A stretch of DNA of 64,000 nucleotides, from positions 22,419,779-22,483,778 of the forward strand of contig NC_087073.1 of the NCBI RefSeq assembly GCF_026151205.1, given 5' to 3'. This stretch comes from Bolinopsis microptera. Its lineage: Eukaryota > Ctenophora > Tentaculata > Lobata > Bolinopsidae. The notes under the pieces were generated by a model. The model was not told where the DNA came from. It saw nothing but the letters and a program-made list of their open reading frames with translations, and did not search any database. Made by a program: the position numbers and the translations under genes. Shown here piece after piece: positions 47,494 to 57,997 of this stretch (position 1 is its first letter; each line of letters starts with the position of its first letter).

Positions 47494-50400
47494 GTGAAAT
47501 ATCTCATATCATTTCTGAGCTACAAAATGGCAAAGCTAGTGATTTCATTATCCAAAGATTTCATTATCCAAAGAAAACAGACGTACAAATATTGTTCAGG
47601 ACCTTACTGTGAAAAGTGCAAAAAACGATTTGAAAGGTATTTGGAAAACTATCAAACATGCTTCAAACTTACCTGGAAAAATAAGTAGCTCTTCCCCAAG
47701 CAACTTAAATGTTAACGGAGTTAACCTGCATTTTGCCACAGTTGGTACAATAATACAAGAATCAATTAAGGAAAAGGATTCAGACGACTTTCTAGAATAT
47801 ATGCCGCCTCCACCAGAGTGTAAACTCTCTGTATTCGAAGAGGTGACTGTTGAACAAGTAAAAGAATATATACTCAGTATACCATCAGATAAATCTATTA
47901 ACGATATCATGCCCATTAAAGTATATAAGTATATTATTCCCCAAATCATCGATCCAGTAGCTCATATTATAAACCTTAGTATGAAAAGTGGAACAATGCC
48001 GTTGGCATGTAAAATTGCATCAGTCACTCCAATTCTTAAAACTGGTGACCCTAATGATCCAAATAACTACCGGCCAATATCCATACTCCCCCTACTTGGA
48101 AAATGCATAGAATATTTTGTTAACCAACAGCTCACAGAGTATGTTGAAACAAATAAACTCAATGAAACTATGAAACTAATAAATCAATGAAACTAATAAA
48201 TCAATGTTTTAGCTCATTTTACAAAGTCAAATATTTAAAACAATTAAAATTGTATAGTGCTCAATTTGTAAATGACTAGTTTATCTTTGCTATTGGAAGT
48301 TTGTCAAGGACTGGCAGCTAGCGGGGCAAGGAATGCACGGGCTTAGGGGCTTTTGTGCACACCAGAACACTAGCTCGGTAGATTTTTGGAAACTAGAAGG
48401 ACTGAAAACTAAAATTGTTTTTGATGGAGGCTGAGGCATGTTTTTGAGAGGGACGGTATAATAGCTTGTGGTAACAACTGGCCTTTACTTTAATAGGATG
48501 AAGTTTTAGTTTTAGGACAGGAAGAAGGCATTAAGAAGATTTGCTCTTTGTTTACAAGGCAGATATAAGCAATGTTGGTTATAATATGTATCAATATCTA
48601 GATCTTCGTTTATCAATTTTCACTAAATGGGTTTAAAATTTTAATAGGGAGGGAAATTCATCAACTTTATTAAGTACCTATCAAAAATAAATCTTATATC
48701 AATGTAATATATTAAAAATCATAATCCTAAGTCTAATAATAAATCTGTTAAAAACACTTTCTCACTACACTGCGCTCACACACGTTAGTAAGACAAAGGA
48801 AAATGCACACCCAGCTAATTTTCAATTTCAAGATAATCATTTTGGATGTGTGGACCCTAGGGTAGACTTAATGTCAAAATTTAGATTAGAGCATTCGAAA
48901 TCTTTGTTTGTCCAATCAAGATCAGCATGGTTATGCTGGTTGACGAGCAGTGATTGCTTCATCCTAGACTTCAGGCAGGCCACACTTAGACAGTAGTCAC
49001 GTATACCAAGCTTAGGCACAATTACGTTCCAAATACGAGTCGTTCTGCTATTGAAGTTGTCAGGGGGGTCTGCTTGGCTTAGTATAAGGGTGGGTTTCCT
49101 ACTTGAGCAGGTGAAATTTTCATGGAGGGAAATCGGAGCACGGAATTTCATGATTTTATAGAGCTCAAGGAAACAATGGTAAGTGTACAGGTTTTGGACG
49201 GCAAGTACCAACAATCAGTATGGATTTAGAAAAGATCATTCCACCACTTTTCTAATGCTTAATCTATTTGATAAAATATTTACGTCTAAAGAATCACAGA
49301 AGAAACCTGCAATTGTATTCTTAGATATTAAAAAGGCCTTTGACACAGTAAGCCATAATATTTTATTGAAAAAACTTAAGTATTATGGAGTTGATGGCTT
49401 TGTCATAAAGTGGTTCAAAAGCTACCATGGGGACAGAAAGCAGCACACCAAAATACGTGGTAATGTAAGCACATCACTCCCTGTTAAAACAGGTGTGCCA
49501 CAGGGTAGCATATATTAGGACCAATTCTATTTAGTTTATTCATAAATGATCTCAGTAGAAATTGCACACAATCTACTGTTTACTTATTTGCAGATGACAG
49601 TGCACTATATTTTGATAACATTTCCCGAAGCATATATGAAAATGTAATTAAGGATATGAAAATTGTGTATGAATGGCTTAGAATCAACAAGCTGAGACTA
49701 AATGCTGCAAAATCTTCATTCATTGTATTTGATAGATATCCTAATCTAGACACGTTGTCAATCCCTCTGGAGTTGGAAAAATAATGCCTTTTTATAGAAG
49801 AAACTAAATCTCAAAAATATTTAGGTCTCATGATAGACAATTTATTGAACTTTCAAGACCATATTGATTATGTGAAATCAAAAATTGCTAAAAGAATAGG
49901 GGCATTATACAGGTCGAAAAGTCTTCTTCCACTGAAATATAGAAAAATGTTTGTAAATGCTCTTATGCTCCCCCAATTTGACTACCTGGATATAATATGG
50001 TGTAGGGCTGCCAAAACCAAACTTAATTCTCTTGATATATTATACAAGAAAGTAGCAAAAACTGCACTGGATGTTCATTGGCAGGAACCATCAGTAAATG
50101 TATATCGAAACATGAAGTGGTTACCCTTACACTTAAGAAGACAACTCCATCTATCAACATATATGTATAAAATTCTTAATGAGGCTGCACCATCATCATT
50201 CACCGGTAAATTTTCTTATGTATCCGGAGGATCACGTGATGCTGAGAGGTGCAACCTTTATATTCACAAATCCAGAACACACAAAACCTTTACATATTTA
50301 GGTGCAAAATGTTGGAATACAATTCCAGAGAACATAAGGATTAAGGACTATAAAATGTAGTGTAAATTTCTCACAATGTATGAAATCTAAATTTATGTCA
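47494..50400 (+). mobile_element. CR1/L2-like LINE reverse transcriptase (interrupted)
   Basis: The plus strand encodes successive parts of a non-LTR reverse transcriptase. 47609-48180 is the N-terminal part with NNYRPISILPLLGK. 49200-49518 continues with QYGFRKDHST, DIKKAFDTV and GVPQGS. 49519-49790 carries the catalytic FADD box in a shifted frame. 49830-50360 is the C-terminal thumb region ending near WNTIPENI. The chain is split between LNET and NNQYGF by a 1-kb insertion, and there are at least three frameshifts or stops. Not active. Confidence 0.85.
48183..49195 (-). mobile_element. 5'-truncated LINE nested in the plus-strand LINE
   Basis: Inserted in opposite orientation inside the reverse-transcriptase gene around it. 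The minus-strand frame from about 49,195 down to 48,837 reads NLYTYHCFLELYKIMKFRAP, then WNVIVPKLG. This is the very C-terminus of a LINE polyprotein, clearly related to the one ending at 52,927 (NLYFYHCINDIFKVLKYRTP). The 3' tail at the left end is a 17-bp tandem (TGATTTATTAGTTTCAT). Strong 5' truncation is normal for LINE retrotransposition. Confidence 0.72.
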
Positions 50401-50839
50401 GATGTAATTCAAGGAGTCTCATCCTATGAAATAAACAATAGTTTCGACTATTTCTACACTCTAGCTATGTGACAACTGAAACAATTTTTAAGGTGCTGGA
50501 GTTTTTGTCGGGTGGAAAGGCCCCCTGCGTTATATGACCTATTTTCAGAAGTATAGAACTTTAAACATCTCCTTTATTCGTTCCCATTTGTTATCATTGC
50601 CATTCTATTATTGTTCTATACTTCTCTGTGTATAACTGTAAATAATATTACTTACGAAATTCCAAAGTGGGCATCTATGTAATTTTCAACTTTAATTGTT
50701 ACCTTCATGCCCACAGTTCACTGTTAAATCATATCTTATTTTACCACTCATTAATTTATTACTTATTTTGTTTTACAATTTACATGCTATATCCTTATGT
50801 CCCTAGAAGGGTGTTCTGCTAACAGTTTTTGACTGACTT

Positions 50840-52927
50840 GAATGTCCTGCACAGCAGATTGAAGCTTCTTAAATTATTTTTTATTCTTATTGTATTGCTG
50901 TGTAAATTTGATTCTAGTTCTAATTCTAATTCTAATTTCACCATCAGACGCATCAGTGTTATTAAAAAGGCCTCACACATTCTCAACCCAGTGCTTTCCA
51001 TACAATACAACTAAACCTTTAAATGTCAACAGGATGCTTTCCCGCCATCCTTAAGATAGGTTAAATTAGCCCCATCTACAAAAAAGATAACGAAAAATTC
51101 TCCCAATTTTTGGTAAAATTTTTGAAAAGGTTATCTACTCACGGCTTTATGGTTTTCTCTTGAGTCAGGGAATACTGCACGATAGCCAGTTTGGGTTCCG
51201 AAAAGGTCATTCAACATCACATGCACTCAACTACTCAGTTCACTACATTCAGCAATCACTCAAAGCTTGTAATCATGTTTTAGGAATCTTTATCGACCTA
51301 AGTAAAGCATTTGATACAAAAGATCACTCAATACTTCTCAAAAAATTGAACACATACGGGATCAGAGGACGGGCACACAAACTCCTGGAAAGTTATCTTT
51401 CCGACCGTAAACAATATGTTGGTGTGCTCAATGAAATATCTGATACTCTACCTGTGCTCTTTGGAGTGCCACAGGGGAGCTGTTTAGGGCCCCTTCTGTT
51501 CTTAATTTACATAAACGATCTTACAAACTCTGAAAAGAACTCTAAATTTGTTCTATTTGCTGATGACACAAATATCAACGTCGCTGCAAAAAGTAAAAGC
51601 CTAGCATACAAAAAAGCCAATGAAGTCCTAAGTTCCGTACACCGCTACATGCTTGCCAATAAACTTCACATAAACACTGGCAAGAGCTGTTACCTTGAAT
51701 TCTCAAACTCTCGATCCAACAAAGATGAAGATACACCCTCTGATCAAGTCAGTAAACGACCGGGGGTAGGATTTGGCCGGGGCCGGGAATGTCCAAATTT
51801 TGCCGGGGCCGGGAATTGGCCGTTCTGGAATTTGGCCGGGGCCGTGAATTTAATAAATCAACGGCCAAGTTAGAACTTTTCAGGACTTAGGATCTGAACT
51901 TATTTTTACATGACAATATAATGTTTGTATCAATTGAGCAGTTTAGAAGGTAATCAGATTTCATATAATATATTTTGATAAAATAATTTTGTTCAGCTGA
52001 AACAGTAAATAAAAGTTGGCCTCTGGACATCATCCTTTCAATATTGAAAATCCATTTTAAGATTTATATGATAGTTTTAGGCCGATTTCGATCAAAAATT
52101 CCCGGCCAAATTCACAGGCAAAAATTGAAAATCGGCCGGGGCCGGGGCTGGGAAGAAATAGCTCCCCCGGCGCCGGGATTTCACGGCGCCGGGAATCCCG
52201 GTCGATTACTGGATCAAGTAATCAATATCAATGGCATACTTTTGGAGAGAGTACATGAAACTAAATTCTTAGGTGTAACAATCGATGAAGACCTAAACTG
52301 GAACGCACATAGAAGGAAATTAGCAAAAAACTAGCCAGCTGCTGTGGCATGCTAAATAGAATTAAAGATAACATTCCCACATCACTCCATAAAGATCTGT
52401 ATCACACTCTGTTTGAAAGCTATCTTGCATATGGTATAACTGTCTGGGGAGGCCGAGGGGCATCTAACAGAAAACTTGAACCTCTGTTCAAAGCACAGAA
52501 AATGTGTGCCCGCATAATGTTTGGAGATAAAGAAGCATACTTGGATAAATTTAAAACTAGTGCACGATGCAGACCCTACGGGGAGCAAATCCTGTGCAAG
52601 GAATTCTACAGAAAGGAGCATACAAAACCCATCTTCGACACCCATGAAATCATAAATGTGCATAATCTGTACTTCTACCATTGTATTAATGACATCTTCA
52701 AGGTCTTGAAATATAGAACTCCTATATCACTATACTCCCTCTTTGAAAAATCTGGCAGACTTGGCAAAGAGACACTCATTCTCACACCTAAACCATCAGA
52801 CAGCTACATATACAGAGCAGGGACAATATGGAATACAGTACGACAAAATCTCATGCTAACTACATTCACCTGTTATAAGCCCAATCACCTCAAATCATCC
52901 ATAAAAATCACCATCACTCCCACTTAA
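50840..52927 (+). mobile_element. CR1/L2-like LINE, 3' half, split by a hAT MITE
   Basis: Reverse transcriptase from 51160: QFGFRKGHST, IDLSKAFDTKDH, GVPQGSCLGPLLFLIYINDL and the catalytic FADD box are in one open frame to 51,749. A 462-bp MITE interrupts it, after which the chain resumes (ERVHETKFLGVTIDEDLNWN). A one-base break follows at about 52,327, and the C-terminal region runs to the stop at 52,927. Before 51,160 only decayed traces of the N-terminal part remain. Apart from the MITE it is one of the better preserved LINE copies here. Confidence 0.85.
51750..52211. mobile_element. hAT-type MITE with GC-rich ends
   Basis: 462 bp with inverted ends CAGTAAACGACCGGG and (complement) CAGTAATCGACCGGG, flanked by a perfect 8-bp duplication GATCAAGT (51742-51749 and 52212-52219). 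Near each end lie runs of GGCCGGGGCCGGGAA; the interior is AT-rich. Removing it and one duplication rejoins the LINE frame. Confidence 0.9.
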
Positions 52928-53735
52928 ACGGAAGGAGAACCAAATGACTGGAACTTAGCCTTAAACAGCGTTCGACAAAATTCAAAAACTTTAAAATTGA
53001 CCTTGCCTAGATTACTTAAGCTTGAAAAAGCGGTAATATCTTAGCAAAATATAACTTGCAGCAGCCCCATACCTTGTCATGAACATAATATCGAAACTAC
53101 CTCTGTAATCACATCTTTCAATTATAGTTTAAGACATCCATCCTGCATCGTGTTTCCAATATTAGAATTTATGATATGTATTGATTGAATAATTGGTAAT
53201 AAATTTAACTTTTGTTTTATTAACTTTTGTTTTATTTCTCTGGGTGCAAAATGAATATATAATATAGGTTTATTAGTTTTATAGAAATTTAAAAGTTCTA
53301 TAGAATTTTATTATAGAAGGATTATAAACATTTTGTTTGTGTGTTTTGTGTTATGCATTTTTATACCTATTTTAGAAGAGATTTTTATAGAATGTTAGAA
53401 GTGCAGCAGGGTCAGTTTCAGACGAATTAAGCATAAATGACATCATTGCCATGTCTGAAGTGGTTTGTAAATGGGCCATTGTTAGCCCCAAGCGTTTTGG
53501 TCCGTCATTCCTGCCACTCAGCATTGCCTACTGTAAAGTAGAAATTTTTCTGAGACAATAGAGAAACTGACCTTGTCTCACTAAATTCAACCACTTTCCA
53601 TAATAAAATTACTAACAAATAAAGTTTTTTAAATAATTATATACAACCACTAAAGAATATTTCCTCAAGTTTACTTCTAGTTAACTAATTCGTGGTTTAA
53701 GCTCTTATTTTATTTATGAAAGGAATGTAAAATAA
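52928..53735. other. Intergenic, nothing recognised
   Basis: AT-rich sequence including the probable 3' tail of the LINE to its left. No gene seen. Confidence 0.4.
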
Positions 53736-53795
53736 AACTTATTGTTTCATTGAAAACTTATTGTTTCATTGAAAACTTATTGTTTCATTGAATAA
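53736..53795. repeat. Short 19-bp tandem repeat
   Basis: Three copies of AAACTTATTGTTTCATTGA in a row. AT-rich, no evident role. Confidence 0.75.
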
Positions 53796-54076
53796 TGCTT
53801 CTCGCAACCACTTGTAGGTTAACAACCTACCAGGACGCGCGCCGAGTTGGACTCGTCAATATATGGAACAGATATTTTACAAGTATCACCCGTTGAGAAT
53901 CAACTGCTCGCAATACATTATTGCTTAAAAATTGTTAAATATGCTCGCTATACACTTAACTTTTAGATTCCGCATTTATATGTACATATTAGTTCATAAT
54001 ACCAAATAACAATAATAAATAAATTAAAAGCATGAAGAGGTCCAAAACCAACTCAAGCATGATACCAGATTAGAAC

Positions 54077-54137
54077 CAACATTGAACACATTGTCATCGG
54101 AAGCTGCAAGCTTCCGATGACAATGTGTGCAATGTTG
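54077..54137. other. 29-bp hairpin, one mismatch, 3-nt loop
   Basis: The inner 20 bp (54086-54105, ACACATTGTCATCGGAAGCT) pair perfectly with 54109-54128 across the loop GCA. After one mismatch eight more pairs extend the stem. Size and near-perfect pairing resemble a very young fold-back element or an siRNA/miRNA precursor, but nothing shows that it is transcribed. Confidence 0.85.
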
Positions 54138-54443
54138 TTATTATGCAGTCACCTTCAGGCGGTGTCGCGACGGATTATGTGAAAAGGCTTTTTGACAGGC
54201 TGTGCCCTTACAATAATTAAATTGAACCATTGCCTGTTACGATGTACATATGAGTGTTGGATAATTGAGCCACACAAGTGCTCGCGCGCACATTTGAACT
54301 GATCAATAGGTTTATCAAAAAGCATAATGCAAAGAGCGAGTGAAAGGAAGGAACAAAAATTTGTATTTGATCTCAAGCACATGCAAGCGCGCGTTGTCAC
54401 GTGGCTTCACATAGCCATGAGTCTAAGCGTACTGCGTAACGCA

Positions 54444-54787
54444 CAGGAGGGGCTAAGTGCAAAGAAACTGCTGCTCACTGCTGCTCACTGCTGCTCACTG
54501 CTGTTCACTGCTGCTCACTGCTGCTCACTGCTGATCACTGCTGCTCACTGCTGCTCACTGTTACCTGAGGACCCCAGGCTTTAATGTTGGTAAACAACAA
54601 TAGAGATTAGGCGGAATGACAGGCTGAGCGCGGCCCAGTAAGCTCACTGCTGATCACTGCTGCTCACTGCTGCTATGGGCGCGCGCGACAGCAGCAGTGA
54701 GCACGAGCAGCAGTTAGTAGCAGTGAGCAGCAGTGAGCAGCAGTGAGCAGCAGTGAGCAGCAGTTTCTTTGCACTTAGCCCCTCCTG
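54444..54787. mobile_element. Fold-back element with decamer-repeat arms
   Basis: 344 bp bounded by inverted ends CAGGAGGGGCTAAGTGCAAA and its complement, each continuing into tandem GCTGCTCACT decamers (left arm, to 54560) or their complement (right arm, 54700-54762). Flanks GTAACGCA and TGAACGCA agree in six of eight bases, suggesting a hAT-type 8-bp duplication. The centre has a few more decamers and a GCGCGCGC tract. Open frames across it are artefacts of the repeat. Confidence 0.8.
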
Positions 54788-55433
54788 TGAACGCACCTTT
54801 GGCGGTTACGCACTACTGCAAGCAAAAGGGGTCTGGTTAAAGCAATCGCGTGACTTAAACACTGCAATATCATTGGTCATCTTTATATTCGATGAGAAAT
54901 ACAAAGTAGAGCGCTTTTTCTATAATCCATGGTGAGTGAATTAGTAAAACCGACATGAGCCTTGGGGAAATTCGAAAAGTAAAATTTAAGCGTTTTGAGC
55001 GTCGTATGAAGTTTTACGGGTGATACTCGTAAAATATTTGTTCCATATATTGTACGGCCACGGGCGAAATAGTTGGTCGCGCGCAGTACGCCGCGCTTTT
55101 GGTGTTGACCATTGGTGGCAGGTACTTTTTGCCCTATTACGTCACGGCGCAGTATTGCACGCACACTACACACTGATAAAGCTTCTCACACTGATAAAGC
55201 TTCTCTCAGATCACAGTTTAAGTTAGATCATCGATCAGTTAGTGATTAACAAAGAAAACAAAATATTGAAACAACGGATTATAATATATAATGTTTATTT
55301 TTCTAAATCCCGTGCACAGTGTAACATTATGAACTGGAATTGTCATTTTAAATTCTTTGATCGGAGCAACATCTGGAAGATTAACTCAATCTTCAAGTTC
55401 AAGCGTTCGGCATAGAGTTTGTTATACGTTGTA

Positions 55434-55491
55434 TGATCCACCGCGCACGAGTGAAGGGACAGTGGGAGTTACCACGTGATACAATGTAAAG
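55434..55491 (-). other. Degenerate reverse copy of the hairpin-cluster element
   Basis: Shares ATACGTTGTATGA, CCGCGCACGAGTG and ACCACGTGATACAA, in this order, with the reverse complement of 43675-43756. The segment forming the first hairpin and half of the second is replaced by a shorter unrelated sequence. Shows that the hairpin unit is a dispersed element. Confidence 0.6.
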
Positions 55492-55494
55492 TAT

Positions 55495-55765
55495 GGTGGC
55501 CGAGGAGGCTCATTAAAAAAATAAAATAAAAAACCATACTCACGTGGCCGAGGAGGCTCATTCGGCCGAGGAGGATTATTTTTTTAATGACCTTGCTCGG
55601 CCATGGCCGAGGAGTATCAAACAATATGACGGAAAAATGAGCCTCCTCGGCTATGGACGAGCAGTATCAAACAATATGACGGAAATATGGCCGAGCAGTA
55701 TCAAACAATATGACGGAAAAATGAGTCTCCTGGGCCATGGCCAAGCAGTATATACAGTATCAAAA
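55495..55765. repeat. Local cluster of GGCCGAGGAGG / CAGTATCAAACAATATGACG repeats
   Basis: Short imperfect direct and inverted repeats: GTGGCCGAGGAGGCTCATT appears several times in both orientations, then three copies of AGTATCAAACAATATGACGG about 40-55 bp apart. A 98-codon open frame spanning it is an artefact of the repeats. Confidence 0.6.
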
Positions 55766-55849
55766 CATCTCGCGCGCAATGCGCGTCTTTCGACTCGAAT
55801 TATAGAACGGACATGTCATTGTCATCATCTTTATACTTGAAATCTCTTT

Positions 55850-57120
55850 TACAAAATGAAACACAGATGTAAAATAATGAATTTATAAAAGCATTATCCG
55901 AGAACCCTTAAACACTGCAATGAAACTCCGCTGAAAAATCCGTTAAGTAGGTGAGAATTTACCTACCATCGGAAAGTTCCAAAATCTGTAGCTTAATCCA
56001 AAACGTTTACAATCATACACTCCTTGCACCTTGAGATGGCGTCGAATGTAATGTCTTCTGCCCTGGTTATTATACCATCGAGTAATTGTTCACATGATAA
56101 CATATTTAACTCTTAAGGAATTGTCTCAAACTTATACTCTACCAAATATATAGATGTAAAAAAAGCACAAGGGAAAAAATTGATAATCAATGTGATAAAC
56201 AATTCAATAGCCAATCAATCTTAGGTTAGGCCAGATCAAGCAGAGGGTAGTAAATACAGGGACGGATACCTAACAATGAGACAGAGATTGAACAGTGAGA
56301 CAGAGATTTAACACCGATACGGAGATTGAACAGCGAGACGGAAAATAAACGATGAGACAGATATTGAACACTAGGAGTTGGACGGACATTAAATACAGAG
56401 AGAACTATTTAACACGAGATAGAGATTGAAAATTGAAAGACAGATATTAAACACTGCACAGTGAGACGGACAGTCAATACGCAGGGATACGGAGGGAAAC
56501 ACTGGGACGGTCATCAAACACTGAGGGAGACGGAGAATCGAGAGAGTTAACACTGAGTGACATAAACACTAATGTGCATGATTGTTGAACTACTCAAACT
56601 CTATCCCCATTAAAAATATCAGATAACAAATGCTGTCAGTAGCAGATTGAAAAATAACATTGCATTACTTTAAGATTAAAATTATAACCATTCTGAGCTG
56701 CGAAAGTAGCATTTGGAATTGAATTTCAATCCTCCAACAAACTTCAGTAAAATACACGATGTCATATGTTTCAAAAGATTGTTATATTTTAATCTACCCT
56801 TGCTTATTTAATTAACCTCTTGCTATTTGCTAAAGAGAGAATAGCATTAGCAGATCTAGTTCACGTCTTCAGATTTTCATTCAAGTCTGCGTGATGTAAT
56901 TCGATGAAGCCACAAATCTCACAGAGCTACAGAATTCAGTGATCGTCTACAACACCAATAAAACCTGAAAAAATGGAAGTTATGATATACATTTTAGAAA
57001 CTCCATTGCAAAATATTGCAATAGATCATCTAATCCGGGGTATAGTATGATGTGAAATTTGAAAAGTATTTAGTATAAAAGCAAATTGTTTATCTCGTTA
57101 GGAAAATTTATCAAATAATC
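55850..57120. other. Intergenic with degenerate GAGACGGAGATT repeats
   Basis: Mostly unique AT-rich sequence. From about 56,260 to 56,560 it contains around a dozen imperfect, irregularly spaced units like GAGACAGAGATTGAACACT. No gene recognised. Confidence 0.5.
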
Positions 57121-57418
57121 ATGCGAATTGTGATAGCGTGCTACGACACCGTGATTAATGAATATAGTGTTCTTCGTTTACTCTCAAATCTGGATCCTAA
57201 TTCTACCAGCTTCACGGAACTCAGAAAAGAACTTTCCTCTGCCACTACACGAAGGCCAACGCAGTGAAAGATATCTTTCTTCAAGAAGCACTCTAAAATT
57301 TGGATCAGAATAATAAACAATGAACCTTATGCCAGTAGACGGAGATCGTCTACTGATATTTCTCCGGAGTTTGCAGTTCCACGACCGGAGTATCTGGTCT
57401 AAAACTGGCACAACTTAG
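57121..57418 (+). other. Unrecognised short open segment
   Basis: A 47-codon ATG frame (57121-57264) is followed in other frames by further open segments. Inside is a perfect 9-bp hairpin (CAGTAGACG at 57333-57341, loop GAGAT, complement to 57355). Codon use looks less AT-rich than the flanks, so a decayed exon is possible. No family recognised; may be chance. Confidence 0.2.
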
Positions 57419-57997
57419 CGAGTTTAGAAGGTTTGAGATGTTATTTGTGCTCCTCAGGGTCTTTGACCAAAATTATCAAAATTTGCCTATATTATTTAAT
57501 GAAGGTTTCTAAATGGCTTTTTATGATACTGTCAGTATAATTTGAACATAAACAAGGTAAAATATAATTAATTGAACTTAAGTGGCGCCTTAACCACGCC
57601 CATTTACGCCATTTTTGGCGCAAAATAATGAAATTTCAAGTTTTGTTGTAGCATCATGTGGGGTATCAAACCTTAGGTATTTTGACACGAGAAAATGATT
57701 GGTGATGGTATTTTTTCGAATAGAGTGTTCCCTGATCAGTTATTGTTCTGGTTAATATCACCTACTCGCTATAAATTCCTTTAATGTAGCCGATAAAACT
57801 AAAGACCTCCTGCAATTTGAAACCAAGTGAGCAAGCAAAAAACTGATAAGTGATGTATCATGACATTGATTAGAAATGCTGTCAGCGGCTAAAACCCCTA
57901 AAATCGATACAATGATTATTTTATTTCTTTGAGTCAAATTTGTGCAGTTTTTGTGCTAACTTCGTTAAACAGTTGCCTTTGCAAACAACCCAATTTT

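Noticed and set aside
54327-54584. Frame with LLLTAAHCCS repeats
   Set aside because: Translation of the decamer arm of the fold-back element.
55544-55840. 98-codon frame with repeated SIKQYDGKMSLLG
   Set aside because: Product of a local short-repeat cluster with no other coding sign.
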